Shown: piece after piece, positions 26,757 to 36,311 of the stretch
How the letters are laid out: every line of letters begins with the position of its first letter
Numbering within the stretch: the stretch's first letter is position 1
Source of the DNA: an uncultured Eubacteriales bacterium
Lineage (GTDB): Bacteria; Bacillota; Clostridia; Oscillospirales; CAG-272
Direction: 5' to 3'
Assembly (NCBI GenBank): GCA_958414825.1
Contig: CATYXQ010000001.1
Location: forward strand, 22,613 to 86,612
Length of the DNA: 64,000 nt
Position numbers and translations under genes: made by a program
The notes under the pieces: model-generated
Databases searched by the model: none
The model's input: the letters and a program-made list of their open reading frames with translations, nothing else
Told to the model about the DNA's origin: nothing

Positions 26757-27398
26757 TTACTGCCTCTGTTCACTCTCAAGCTTTAAGAGAAACGCGTTGC
26801 GCGCGCGAAACGTATCCGGCGCGATTACGCTTCCCCTGCTCATCAAATCATGAATGGTAAGGTCAAACGACAAAACCATTGTCCTATATAAATGAAACTG
26901 CCTTGCCTCTTTGGTACCAAGAGTTTGAACGCCGTCCCAGAAAAAACTGCGAAGTTTTTTACAATCGTCAAATTTCCGAAGCGGTTCGATGAAATCGGCG
27001 AGATATAGTATACAGTCCAAAAGAGACATATTTTCACTGCCCGCCGTGTGTTTTTTCACTGCGGAAAGAATGTCCGGATCCGCAAAATCCGGATACAGCC
27101 GCGGAATCAGGAGCGCCGCTGTTTCGGAATGAAACACGCTTGGGCAATGCAGAATAACATTGTCGATTATTATACCAAATTCTGAGAAGATTTGCAACTG
27201 TTTTTTATGGTCGTATTCTTTTGTTATGTCGTGCAAAAGAGCAGAAATCCTCGCTTTTTGAACGAATTCCGGCAAATATATTTGTGCGAGGCGCGCGGCT
27301 TCTTTTTCCACGGACAGCACATGCTCGAAGCGATAGGCGCCAAGCGACCGGCCGACCGCACAGCGCAGTTCATCTATTTTTTGCTCATCCCAAGTCAT
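26757..27398 (-). CDS. yqeK: HD-domain hydrolase, YqeK type (Ap4A hydrolase)
   Basis: 213 residues. HD-domain ligands appear in order: EHVLSVEKEA (H near 20), LLHDITKEY (about 52-60), HCPSVFHSETAA, and YLADFIEP. YqeK proteins hydrolyse diadenosine tetraphosphate symmetrically. The ATG overlaps the nadD stop (ATGA arrangement), which implies translational coupling. Confidence 0.93.
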   Translation of the reverse strand: MTWDEQKIDELRCAVGRSLGAYRFEHVLSVEKEAARLAQIYLPEFVQKARISALLHDITKEYDHKKQLQIFSEFGIIIDNVILHCPSVFHSETAALLIPRLYPDFADPDILSAVKKHTAGSENMSLLDCILYLADFIEPLRKFDDCKKLRSFFWDGVQTLGTKEARQFHLYRTMVLSFDLTIHDLMSRGSVIAPDTFRARNAFLLKLESEQRQ

Positions 27399-28018
27399 CG
27401 CCTGTATAACCCCTGTGTTTGAATGTATAGTTCAACCGAAGCGGGCAGCAGCGCGGAAACAGCTTCTCCTCTTTGCACCATATCGCGGATTTGGCTTGAA
27501 GAAACCGCAAAAGGCACAGCCGGGATTTCAATAATATCCGCGCCGTAGCGCCGCCGAAGATCCATTGCTTTTTCTCTGGCTGCCGCCGCTGTTTGCAAAT
27601 CCCCGAAACGGCACATATACGCGATTTGCGCCATGCGCAGCAAATCCTCAAAGCAATGCCATTGCTCCAGCGTCAAAAGCATGTCCGTCCCGCAATAAAC
27701 CGAAACAAGATCAGCCGTCGGCAACAGCGCCTTTACCGTGTCCACAGTATAACTCTTGCCGCCCCGGCGCATCTCGATATCCGAAATAAAAACATTATAC
27801 CCCGGCTCCAATGTTTTTACAGCCAGGCGCAGCATATCAAGCCGCTGGCTGTCGGTCGCACGGTCCTGCCGTATTTTATGCGGCGGTTTTGCAGTAGGAA
27901 TCATGTACAGCACATCCGGTTTGACGGTCTCGTAAAACGCGCGCAATGCCCGAAGATGCCCGTTATGCACCGGTGAAAACGTACCGCCGAACACGGCAAG
28001 CTTTGAAACCTTTTTCAC
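27395..28018 (-). CDS. nadD: Nicotinate-nucleotide adenylyltransferase
   Basis: 207 residues, GTG start at 28018 overlapping the yhbY stop. Converts nicotinate mononucleotide and ATP to deamido-NAD. GGTFSPVHNGH (about 11-21) contains the HxGH nucleotidyltransferase motif, and VSSSQIRDM near the C-terminus is the ISSTxIR motif. Standard nadD-yqeK-rsfS order. Confidence 0.96.
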   Translation of the reverse strand: MKKVSKLAVFGGTFSPVHNGHLRALRAFYETVKPDVLYMIPTAKPPHKIRQDRATDSQRLDMLRLAVKTLEPGYNVFISDIEMRRGGKSYTVDTVKALLPTADLVSVYCGTDMLLTLEQWHCFEDLLRMAQIAYMCRFGDLQTAAAAREKAMDLRRRYGADIIEIPAVPFAVSSSQIRDMVQRGEAVSALLPASVELYIQTQGLYRR

Positions 28019-28305
28019 ACCAAATCAATCCTTTGTTTTGTCTTTGAGCGTCTGTACAGCACAAACCGGCTTCCGGTGACCGAAACCACCTCCGAACCGG
28101 TCGCGGATGCAAGCGTGTCAGCGGCCTCTCTCGCCGTATAGCCGCTGTTTTCGAGTACGCGGGCTTTGATAAGCTCCCGCGCCTCCAGCGCATTGGAAAT
28201 CTGGCGAACTGTTTCTTCACCGATACCGCCCTTGCCCACCTGAAATATGGTTTCGAGCCCGTTTGCCATGGCGCGCAGCGCCGCTCTCTGTTTACTTGTC
28301 AGCAT
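28015..28305 (-). CDS. yhbY: RNA-binding protein YhbY (CRM domain)
   Basis: 96 residues from ATG 28305. The sequence MLTSKQRAALRAMANGL, then QVGKGGIGEE and ELIKARVLENSG is a CRM domain, which associates with the pre-50S ribosome. It overlaps the rdgB stop by 14 bp. A longer frame extends into rdgB without an RBS. Confidence 0.93.
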   Translation of the reverse strand: MLTSKQRAALRAMANGLETIFQVGKGGIGEETVRQISNALEARELIKARVLENSGYTAREAADTLASATGSEVVSVTGSRFVLYRRSKTKQRIDLV

Positions 28306-28933
28306 TTTCTTTTTGATTCTCCGATCCGTTTTGACAAATGGCCTCGGCAAACGCCAAAGCAAATTTCCGCATGGCGATTCCCCGGTGACTGATCGCATTT
28401 TTTTCCTCAGCGCGCATCTGCGCATAGGATTTCCCCGCCGGCTCGTACCAAAACAGCGGGTCATACCCGAAACCGCCCTCGCCGACCGGCGTCTTTAAAA
28501 TCCGACCGGGACATTCGCCGCGCACAACAATCTCCTCACGCCCGTCCGGGAACGAACATGCGACAACCGAAACAAAACGTGCCGTGCGGCGCGCATCCGG
28601 TACATTTTCAAGTGCGCAAAGCAGTTTTTGATTGTTTTTTTCCGAGTTGCATTCCTCACCTGCATACCGTGCGGAATACACGCCCGGCGCGCCGTCAAGC
28701 GCGTCCACCTCCAGTCCGGAATCGTCCGCAACCGTAATATAGCCGAGACGCGCGCCCGTGCGTGATTTAATCAGCGCATTGTCCTCAAAGGTCGTTCCGT
28801 TTTCTTCAATTTCATCGAAAAAGCCGACGTCCGCCATGGATACGACTTCCACATCTGAAACAGCGGTGCAAAGCAGCGCCTGCAATTCGGCGATTTTTCC
28901 CTTATTGTGAGACGCTAGCAAAACTTTCATCAT
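28292..28933 (-). CDS. rdgB: XTP/dITP pyrophosphatase
   Basis: 213 residues. House-cleaning NTPase that removes non-canonical purine triphosphates. Motifs: LASHNKGKIAEL at the N-terminus, TFEDNALIKSR near 52, TVADDSGLEVDALDGAPGV near 70, and GGFGYDPLFW near 158. Two adjacent ATGs (28933, 28930) share a GAGGGG site. Confidence 0.96.
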   Translation of the reverse strand: MMKVLLASHNKGKIAELQALLCTAVSDVEVVSMADVGFFDEIEENGTTFEDNALIKSRTGARLGYITVADDSGLEVDALDGAPGVYSARYAGEECNSEKNNQKLLCALENVPDARRTARFVSVVACSFPDGREEIVVRGECPGRILKTPVGEGGFGYDPLFWYEPAGKSYAQMRAEEKNAISHRGIAMRKFALAFAEAICQNGSENQKENADK

Positions 28934-28941
28934 AATTCCCC

Positions 28942-29847
28942 TCAGTCAAACATTGCGCGCACAAATTCATCCGAGTCGAACGGCTGAAGATCGTCAATCT
29001 TTTCTCCGACGCCGATGTATTTCACCGGAACACTTAATTCACTCTGAATAGAGAAAACGCAGCCGCCTTTCGCCGTGCCGTCCAGTTTAGTCAGAATCAG
29101 TCCCGTAATATCCGCCGCATTTTTAAATTCTTTAGCCTGCAAAATTGCATTCTGGCCGGTGGTCGCGTCCAAAACAAGCAACGTCTCCCGCGACGCATCC
29201 GGCAATTCCCTGCCGATCACACGGTCGATTTTGGCCAGTTCGTCCATCAGATTTTTCTTGTTGTGCAATCTTCCAGCCGTATCTACGATCAAAACATCCG
29301 CATGTCGGCTCTTTGCCGCGCTTGCCGCGTCAAATACAACAGCAGCCGGATCCGATCCCTCGTTTTGCCGAATCAGTTCTACCTGCGCGCGATCGCACCA
29401 GACCGCAAGCTGATCGATAGCCGCAGCGCGAAACGTATCTGCGGCGGCTACCACCACCTTTTTCCCCTCGCCGTGCAGCTGCGCGGCAATTTTGCCGATC
29501 GACGTCGTTTTTCCCACGCCGTTGACGCCGATGACCAACAGCACGGACGGACTGCCCGCGAGGTGAAGTCCGTCGTTTTCGGGCAGCAGCGAAGCGAGAA
29601 TTTCACGCAGTGCCACGCGGACGGCCTCGCCGTCGGAAAGTTTTTCTTCTTTTACGCGGTCACGTAGCTTTGCGAGAATCTGCTCGGTCGTACCGACTCC
29701 GACATCCGCGCAAATCAACAGTTCCTCAAGTTCCTCAAAAAGCGCCTCATCCACGCGCACAAAGCTTTTCAAGAGCGTGTCGATCTGCCCGACAAACGCA
29801 TTTTTGGTTTTGGAAAGTCCGGCTTTCAGCTTATCAAAAAATCCCAT
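28942..29847 (-). CDS. ftsY: Signal recognition particle receptor FtsY
   Basis: 301 residues, with only the short N-domain and G-domain; the long acidic A-domain of E. coli FtsY is absent, as in most Firmicutes. GVNGVGKTTSIGKIA (P loop, about 107), DTFRAAAIDQL, DTAGRLHNK, TKLDGTAKGG are the SRP-GTPase motifs. Docks SRP-bound ribosomes at the membrane. 13 bp after smc, the usual pairing. Confidence 0.98.
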   Translation of the reverse strand: MGFFDKLKAGLSKTKNAFVGQIDTLLKSFVRVDEALFEELEELLICADVGVGTTEQILAKLRDRVKEEKLSDGEAVRVALREILASLLPENDGLHLAGSPSVLLVIGVNGVGKTTSIGKIAAQLHGEGKKVVVAAADTFRAAAIDQLAVWCDRAQVELIRQNEGSDPAAVVFDAASAAKSRHADVLIVDTAGRLHNKKNLMDELAKIDRVIGRELPDASRETLLVLDATTGQNAILQAKEFKNAADITGLILTKLDGTAKGGCVFSIQSELSVPVKYIGVGEKIDDLQPFDSDEFVRAMFD

Positions 29848-29860
29848 CTTATTCTCTCTC

Positions 29861-32800
29861 TCAATCGAATTTTACTTCATCTACATTCAACGCGAGCACC
29901 TTGGAAACGCCCCGTTCGGGCATGGTGACGCCGTAAATGCGATCCGCCGCTTCCATTGTTCCCCGGCGGTGCGTAATCAAAACAAACTGCGTATTGTCCG
30001 ACATACGCTTCACATATTCTGCAAAGCGGGATACGTTCACCTCGTCAAGCGCCGCTTCGATCTCATCCAAAATGCAGAAAGGCGACGGATTGACTTTCAG
30101 TATGGCAAAAAACAGCGCGATGGCCACAAACGCCTGCTCGCCGCCGGAAAGCAGCGTCAAACTTTTGATAATCTTTCCTGGCGGTGCGGCTTTGATCTCG
30201 ATTCCGCTGCCGAGAACATCCTCAGGTTCAGTCAAAATCAGTTCGGCGCACCCGCCGCCGAACAATTCGGCAAACACCTTAGAAAAATGATCGTTGATCC
30301 GGTTAAACGCATCCATAAACTGCCCGCGCATTTCATTCTCCAAGCGGTGTATTACCGTGACAAGCTCGGTCTTTGACTTTTGCAAATCTTCAATCTGCGA
30401 CGCAAGCTCGTCATAGCGCGTTTTGACCTGCGTATACTCCTCAATCGCGCCGACATTGACAGAACCGAGCGACTTTATCTCCCGGCGGTATTCGGTGGCG
30501 GACGCGGCAAGCGCGGAACGCTCGGACGCTTCAAGCGGCGGATACCCGAGTTCGAGCGCGGCTCCGTAGGTCAGTTCATATTCTTCAAGCATCCGTTCCG
30601 CAAGCTTATCCTGCTCTAAAAGGAGGGAATGCAATTTAGATTCATTTTTTGTATGCGCCAGCAGAATCGTTTCTTTCCGGCTTGTCTTATCCCGAATTTT
30701 CAGCCGTGTCTCATTCAGTTTGCGCTCATACTCTGCCGTACCGGATTCTACGCTACCGCGTTGTTCGGTCAAAAGAGAAAGCTTCGTCATATCCTGCGCA
30801 ACCGATTCACGGTTAAGCGCCTGCGACTGCGCAAAGTTCTCTATATCCGTTTGATATTTTTCCACCGACTGCAACGCGGCTGCCGTCGTCTCCGTCAATT
30901 CACGGACGCGCGCTTTCAGCGCAAAGCGCGCGTCCTCAAACGTCTGCGCGTCTTTTTTCAGTTCGGCCAGCAAAACGGAATTTTCGCCGAGGCGCATTTC
31001 CATTTCACGGACTTCGTCCAGCACCGAATTTCGCTCGCTGTCTTTATTGGCTCGGAAAATCCGAATTTTCTCAATGCGCGCCTCCGCATCGGCGGCGGCC
31101 TTTTGCAGATTCAAAAGCTCATCGCCGAATCCGTCTTTCTGCGTACGCAGACGCTCAATATCCGCGCGAAGTTTTTCGCACAACTCCTCATTGGCCGCAA
31201 GCTTTGCGCTCTGCGCCTCCAGCCGTGCGCGCTCAGCCGCAATCAGCGCCTGTACGATCTCGCGCTGAGCGAGCGCGCCCTCTCTGCGCGACTGCACGTC
31301 GCGCAGTGTTTTCTCGGCGGCAGAGCGCATCTGCTCTTCTGCAAGAAGCCTTGCCTCCGCCTCCTTGGCCATTTTGCGTAAGGATTTTATCTCGGCCGAA
31401 CGGGTCAGAATCCCACTGTCCCGGCGCACGGATCCACCCGTATACGAACCGCCCGCATGAATGACCTGCCCGTCCAGCGTGACCACTTTCACGCGGTATT
31501 TTTGTTCCCGCGCCATTTTGGAAGCGTTGTCCAGCGTATCAAAAACAAGCGTTCTGCCCAGTATGCTGCGCATAATCTCCGCAAACAGCGGATCATAGTC
31601 AAATAAAAGATCGGCTCGGCCGATATATCCTGTATATGTGCGCGCGCGGATCATCTCCTCAGTCTCATCCTGCGCTGTGACCGAGGTCAGCGGATAAAAG
31701 GTCGCTCGGCCCGCCCTCGCCTCTTTCAGCGCACGAATCGCAGAAACCGCGACGGCTTCGTTTTCGACGGCGATATTTTGAATATTGGCGCCGAATGCGG
31801 TTTCCACTGCGGTTACGTACTGCTCCGGCACGCTGATCAGCTTAGAGAGCGGACCGTAAACCTGTCCGCCCCCAATCTTACCATCCGACGCGGCCTGCAT
31901 CACAAAACGAACACTGCCGGAATACCCCTCAAACAATTCCTCCATACGTTCAAGCGATTCCGCGCGGTGCAAATACCCGTCCAAACGAAGTTTTTCCTCT
32001 GCGGCAGACGCTTTATACTTTTCTCTGTCGGTCTCAGCGGCGTCCACGTCCTTTGCAAGCGTTTCAATCATCAGCGCGGTTTGATCCGCGTTTTCCTGAT
32101 AAGCGGCAATCTCCGCCTGGATTCCGGCAATTTCCGTCTGCAGCGCCTGCGCGTCTTTCTGCCGAGCCGCGATTTCATCGCTCGCTTTGGCGCTGGCCGA
32201 ATCATCGGCGCTGACCGTGCTTTCCAGCGCGCCGATCCGTACTTTCATTTCAACCGATGCATCGCGAAGCTTCTGCGCTTCGATATGCTTTTCATCCATT
32301 TCTTTTTCAAGCGCGTCCGCTTTCTGCGCGCAGACAACACGGCGCTCTTCAAGACGCGCGCGCTCTTTTACGGCAAGTTCGATTTTAGCCTTTATTTCCT
32401 CTGTCTGACAGGCAAGGCGCTGCGCTTCCCTCTCCGCTTCATCGATCTGCACACGGGCTGCGGAAACCGACTCTGCCGATTTTTCCATCAGTTCACGTCT
32501 GTGCGCCATCTCGCTTTCTGTCACCTTATACGCGCTGTCCGCCTGATGAATCTGCTCTTTGAGCGCGCTGATCTCGGTCAAAAGCTTTTCGGAGGCCATT
32601 TTGCCGCGTTGGCTTTCCTCAAACAGCTTATCGCTCTGCGTCTCCAGCATGTGCAGACTATCCTCGGCCACTTCAAGCTCATGTTCGGACAATTGCACCG
32701 CTTTCTGCGCCGCGGCAACCTTTTCTTTTAGCGCGGCGCTGTCAAAAATCCAAAGGCGAACGTCTGCGCGGCGCTTGGCGTCGTAAATTTCGAGATACTT

Positions 32801-33445
32801 TTTCGCCTTGCGGCTATCCCGCTCAAGCGGACCGACGCGGCTCTCAAGTTCAGCGGCAATATCATTCAGCCGTACAAGATTTTCATCGGTAGCCGAGAGC
32901 TTTTTCTCCGCCTCATACTTTTTATACCGGTATTTGGCGATTCCGGCGGCCTCTTCAAAAACATTCCGGCGTTCTTCGCTTTTTCTGGAAAGAATTTCCG
33001 AGATTTTGCCCTGTCCGATCACCGAATAGCCGTCCCGACCGATACCGGTATTCATAAACAGTTCATGTACATCGCGAAGCCGAACCGCCTTGCGGTTGAT
33101 AAAATATTCACTTTCCCCGCTTCGGTAATACCGTCTGGTCACCGTAATCTCATCATAAGGAAGATCCATCCGATGCGCGCCGACACTGTTATCAAACGTG
33201 ACCGAAACCTCGGCAAAGCTCATCGGACGGCGCGCATCGGCGCCGCCGAAAATCACATCTTCCATTTTGGTTCCGCGGATGTTTTTGCTCGATATTTCAC
33301 CCAAAACCCAACGCATCGCGTCGGATATATTGGACTTGCCGCTGCCGTTCGGTCCGATTACCACAGTCGCACCGGGTTCAAAGCGCAGCACTGTTTTATT
33401 GGGAAAAGATTTGAAACCGTATAATTCCAGTGATTTTAAGTACAC
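29861..33445 (-). CDS. smc: Chromosome segregation protein SMC
   Basis: 1194 residues. Walker A GPNGSGKSN at about 32, long coiled coil, hinge about 515-660 (YGPLSKLI... GGSYTGGS), second coiled coil, and C-terminal head with LSGGEQAFVAIAL signature and Walker B CILDEIEAALD. GTG start at 33445 behind GGAGGGG. Forms the condensin with ScpA and ScpB, both encoded here at 47.4-48.8 kb. Confidence 0.98.
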   Translation of the reverse strand: MYLKSLELYGFKSFPNKTVLRFEPGATVVIGPNGSGKSNISDAMRWVLGEISSKNIRGTKMEDVIFGGADARRPMSFAEVSVTFDNSVGAHRMDLPYDEITVTRRYYRSGESEYFINRKAVRLRDVHELFMNTGIGRDGYSVIGQGKISEILSRKSEERRNVFEEAAGIAKYRYKKYEAEKKLSATDENLVRLNDIAAELESRVGPLERDSRKAKKYLEIYDAKRRADVRLWIFDSAALKEKVAAAQKAVQLSEHELEVAEDSLHMLETQSDKLFEESQRGKMASEKLLTEISALKEQIHQADSAYKVTESEMAHRRELMEKSAESVSAARVQIDEAEREAQRLACQTEEIKAKIELAVKERARLEERRVVCAQKADALEKEMDEKHIEAQKLRDASVEMKVRIGALESTVSADDSASAKASDEIAARQKDAQALQTEIAGIQAEIAAYQENADQTALMIETLAKDVDAAETDREKYKASAAEEKLRLDGYLHRAESLERMEELFEGYSGSVRFVMQAASDGKIGGGQVYGPLSKLISVPEQYVTAVETAFGANIQNIAVENEAVAVSAIRALKEARAGRATFYPLTSVTAQDETEEMIRARTYTGYIGRADLLFDYDPLFAEIMRSILGRTLVFDTLDNASKMAREQKYRVKVVTLDGQVIHAGGSYTGGSVRRDSGILTRSAEIKSLRKMAKEAEARLLAEEQMRSAAEKTLRDVQSRREGALAQREIVQALIAAERARLEAQSAKLAANEELCEKLRADIERLRTQKDGFGDELLNLQKAAADAEARIEKIRIFRANKDSERNSVLDEVREMEMRLGENSVLLAELKKDAQTFEDARFALKARVRELTETTAAALQSVEKYQTDIENFAQSQALNRESVAQDMTKLSLLTEQRGSVESGTAEYERKLNETRLKIRDKTSRKETILLAHTKNESKLHSLLLEQDKLAERMLEEYELTYGAALELGYPPLEASERSALAASATEYRREIKSLGSVNVGAIEEYTQVKTRYDELASQIEDLQKSKTELVTVIHRLENEMRGQFMDAFNRINDHFSKVFAELFGGGCAELILTEPEDVLGSGIEIKAAPPGKIIKSLTLLSGGEQAFVAIALFFAILKVNPSPFCILDEIEAALDEVNVSRFAEYVKRMSDNTQFVLITHRRGTMEAADRIYGVTMPERGVSKVLALNVDEVKFD

Positions 33446-33470
33446 GCGCCCCTCCGATTTATCCTGATTT

Positions 33471-34490
33471 TCAATAAACTCTTAATAAAATATTATAAAG
33501 CATCAGACCGTTTTTTTCAACAATTTTCAGCCTTTTTATATGAAAATCCTTTTTCAGCCGTTCCCGGTTCTCCCCACAATATCCAACCGCTTTGGAAATC
33601 TCGCCCGGCGCGACCGATACTTCGACAGTCTTTCCGGCACATTCGCCGCCGTATGCGCGCAACTGCTCGGCAATCATACGCCCATACAGCCGTCCCATCG
33701 TCATCTCTCCGAGCGCCGGATGAAAAGCGCCGCCCAAAACCTTATCCTCCGAGGCCAGCGACTCGCCGGCGCAAAGACCCACCCGAATCACCGACACGCC
33801 GCGCCGCGCAAAAATCCGCAAAATATCGGCCGCACGATCTGCCGCTTCATCGCTTTCAAGCGGTTCGTAAAGGCCGGATTGCATCATGCCGCAAAGCTCC
33901 GTGCCGTGAAAACCAACAACCGGATATATGCGCGCGGCCGCAGCGCCCGCATCACAAATAAACGCGGCGGTTCTTTGCTCGCTCTCCGGCGTTGAGGCGG
34001 GCAGGCCGACCATCATTTGGCCGACCAGCGAAAAACCATATGCACGCACAAGCGCTGCAGCACGGGCGGAGTCCTCGGCCGTATGACCGCGCCTTGACGC
34101 ACGCAGAACCGCATCGTCCATGCTCTGTATGCCGAGTTCAATTGTGCGCACGGAATACCGGCTTAAAATTTCCAGCACTTCTACATCGATATAATCGGGT
34201 CGGGTGGACAAACGAATCGCCTGTACCTGCCCCCGCTCCACATACCGCTGCGCGGTTTCAAGCAAGGAAATCATCAAAGCTCGGTCGATTCCGGTAAAAG
34301 ATCCGCCGAAAAAAGCAATTTCGGTTTCAGTATCCCGAGATATGGTCAACAAGGCAAGATCAATCGTTTGAACAACTTTATCGGCGGAAAATGTTTCCAC
34401 GCCCGAAATAAAGCGCTGATTGCAGAATACGCACTGATTCGGGCACCCGAGATGCGGGATAAACACGGGAATATTGACATGCTTTTTCAT
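33471..34490 (-). CDS. Elp3-like radical SAM protein
   Basis: 339 residues. The CxxxCxxC cluster motif CPNQCVFC (about 15-22) binds 4Fe-4S; GGSFTG near 61, STRPDYID, ELGIQSMDD and the MVGLPASTP motif follow the Elp3/HemN-like radical SAM pattern. The C-terminal acetyltransferase domain of true Elp3 is absent. This gene is common beside rnc and smc in Clostridia, but its substrate is not established. ATG with GGAGG. Confidence 0.85.
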   Translation of the reverse strand: MKKHVNIPVFIPHLGCPNQCVFCNQRFISGVETFSADKVVQTIDLALLTISRDTETEIAFFGGSFTGIDRALMISLLETAQRYVERGQVQAIRLSTRPDYIDVEVLEILSRYSVRTIELGIQSMDDAVLRASRRGHTAEDSARAAALVRAYGFSLVGQMMVGLPASTPESEQRTAAFICDAGAAAARIYPVVGFHGTELCGMMQSGLYEPLESDEAADRAADILRIFARRGVSVIRVGLCAGESLASEDKVLGGAFHPALGEMTMGRLYGRMIAEQLRAYGGECAGKTVEVSVAPGEISKAVGYCGENRERLKKDFHIKRLKIVEKNGLMLYNILLRVY

Positions 34491-34511
34491 CGGTGACTGC
34501 CTCCGAAACGA

Positions 34512-34541
34512 TTTTAAGCGCCGGAAATACGGCGCTTAAAA
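34512..34541 (-). terminator. Hairpin after rnc
   Basis: Perfect 12-bp stem TTTTAAGCGCCG / CGGCGCTTAAAA with a 6-base loop directly after the rnc stop and just before the radical SAM RBS. The tail is short (TTTTAAAAT-type), so it may be partial or an RNase III processing site. Confidence 0.6.
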
Positions 34542-34543
34542 CG

Positions 34544-35260
34544 TTATTTTTGTCCAAAAAGTTCAAGCGCCTGTCTGGCCGCGACTTGTTCTGCCGCGCG
34601 CTTGGTGCGCCCCTCGCCGGTGCCAATCACATTGCTGTTCAGCCGTGCTTCCACAGTGAAGCACTTATTGTGATCGGGACCGCGCTCGTCTACCACAAAG
34701 TACTCCAACACTTCCCCGCCGGCCTGCTGCACGAACTGCTGCAAAAGCGTTTTATAATCCCGCGCCGCGCCGCTGATTTCAAGCTTGGTAAGCTCAGCTT
34801 CAAGCAGAGGTACGAGAAACTTTGCGACCCTATTTTTGTCCATTCCGCAGTCAATAAAAATCGCTGCGAGCAGCGCCTCAAACGCATCCGCCAAAATAGA
34901 CGGCCGCTCGCGTCCGCCGCCGAGTTCTTCGCCGTGGCCGAGGCAAAGATAAGCGCCGAGGCCGATCTTCCCCGCGAACACGCTAAGCGCCTTTTCGCAG
35001 ACAATCTCAGCGCGCATCCGTGTCAATTCACCCTCTGGCTGTTCGGGAAACTTTAAAAACAGAAATTCACTTGCAACAATCGATAAAACCGAATCTCCCA
35101 AAAATTCTAAGCGCTCGTTGCACTCCACATATGCGCCCTTGCTCTTCGCCTCGTTTGAATACGAAGAATGCGTCAGCGCCGTATCCAACAGCGTGCGGTC
35201 ATGAAACGCATAGCCAATGGCCGCTTCCAGCGCCGCTCTGTCCTTTCTCAGTCTCTGCAT
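34544..35260 (-). CDS. rnc: Ribonuclease III
   Basis: 238 residues. Catalytic signature NERLEFLGDSVL near 49-60, with the second acidic pair at DAFEALLAAIFID; the dsRNA-binding domain occupies about 155-236 (DYKTLLQQFVQQ, GEGRTKRAAEQVAA). Processes rRNA precursors and dsRNA. Its RBS overlaps the end of plsX. Confidence 0.97.
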   Translation of the reverse strand: MQRLRKDRAALEAAIGYAFHDRTLLDTALTHSSYSNEAKSKGAYVECNERLEFLGDSVLSIVASEFLFLKFPEQPEGELTRMRAEIVCEKALSVFAGKIGLGAYLCLGHGEELGGGRERPSILADAFEALLAAIFIDCGMDKNRVAKFLVPLLEAELTKLEISGAARDYKTLLQQFVQQAGGEVLEYFVVDERGPDHNKCFTVEARLNSNVIGTGEGRTKRAAEQVAARQALELFGQK

Positions 35261-35263
35261 GAT

Positions 35264-36292
35264 TCACTTCCTGTCAAGAGGCTCCGCCGGATCCGCCTGT
35301 GCCCGAAGTTCACCGGCATGCGCCGCAATATCATAAATAACCCCTGTATCAATATAAGCCATCGCCTGACGAACCGCATTCAAAATCGCACGCGCATCCG
35401 AAGAACCATGCGCCTTGATCACCGGTTTTGAAATACCGAGCAGCGGAGCGCCGCCGTATTCCGAGGGATCAAACTGCTTCTTGAACGAAGTAATCGAAGC
35501 GCGGAGAGGAAGCGCGCTGACTTTGGTAAGCAGATTTTGCCCGAACACGCCTTTGAGCGTGCGCATGAAAAATTTGCTTAGCCCCTCGATCGTTTTCAGC
35601 ATGATATTTCCGGTAAAACCGTCGCATACCAAAACATCGCATACGTCAAACGGCACTTCTTTCCCCTCAACGTTGCCCACGAAATTGACATATTCGGACG
35701 CTTCAAGCAGCGCGTAGGCATTTTTATACAGTGCGATGCCTTTCGTCGGCTCGGTGCCGTTGTTCAAGAGACCGACACGCGCGCAGCCGAGACCGTATAT
35801 TTTCTCCATGTACACGGAACCCATCACCGCAAATTGTTCAAGCGTTTTTTCATCAACTTCCAAATTCGCGCCCGAATCCAACAGCAAAAGCGGTTTTTGA
35901 AAAGGCATAATCGTGCCGATCGCAGCACGGTGAACGCCTTTGATTCTGCGGACAATCAGCGTTGCGCCGGCAAGCAGCGCACCTGTATTTCCCGCGCTGA
36001 CAAACGCATCCCCCTGACCTTTTGAAAGCATCTGCAACCCGATTGCCATAGAAGAATCGTTCTTATCCCGAACCACGCTGAGCGCAGGATCCTCCATATT
36101 AATCACCACATCGGTGTCCACAACGGACAGCGGCGAAATATCCAAATCCGACTCCGCAGCAATATGCTCGATCGTTTCTCTGTGTCCGATCATCGTAATC
36201 TCGACGCCATACTCCCGGTGCGCCAGCACTGCGCCCCGAATGATTTCAGCGGGCGCCTTGTCTCCGCTCATTACATCTATTAAAATGTTCAT
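35264..36292 (-). CDS. plsX: Phosphate acyltransferase PlsX
   Basis: 342 residues. Converts acyl-ACP to acyl-phosphate for phospholipid synthesis. Starts MNILIDVMSGDKAP, with later GALLAGATLIVRRIKGV and GFTGNIMLKTIEG family motifs. Directly followed by rnc; the acpP gene usual between them in Firmicutes is missing from this spot. Confidence 0.96.
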   Translation of the reverse strand: MNILIDVMSGDKAPAEIIRGAVLAHREYGVEITMIGHRETIEHIAAESDLDISPLSVVDTDVVINMEDPALSVVRDKNDSSMAIGLQMLSKGQGDAFVSAGNTGALLAGATLIVRRIKGVHRAAIGTIMPFQKPLLLLDSGANLEVDEKTLEQFAVMGSVYMEKIYGLGCARVGLLNNGTEPTKGIALYKNAYALLEASEYVNFVGNVEGKEVPFDVCDVLVCDGFTGNIMLKTIEGLSKFFMRTLKGVFGQNLLTKVSALPLRASITSFKKQFDPSEYGGAPLLGISKPVIKAHGSSDARAILNAVRQAMAYIDTGVIYDIAAHAGELRAQADPAEPLDRK

Positions 36293-36311
36293 TGCTTTAC
36301 GCCTCTCGACT

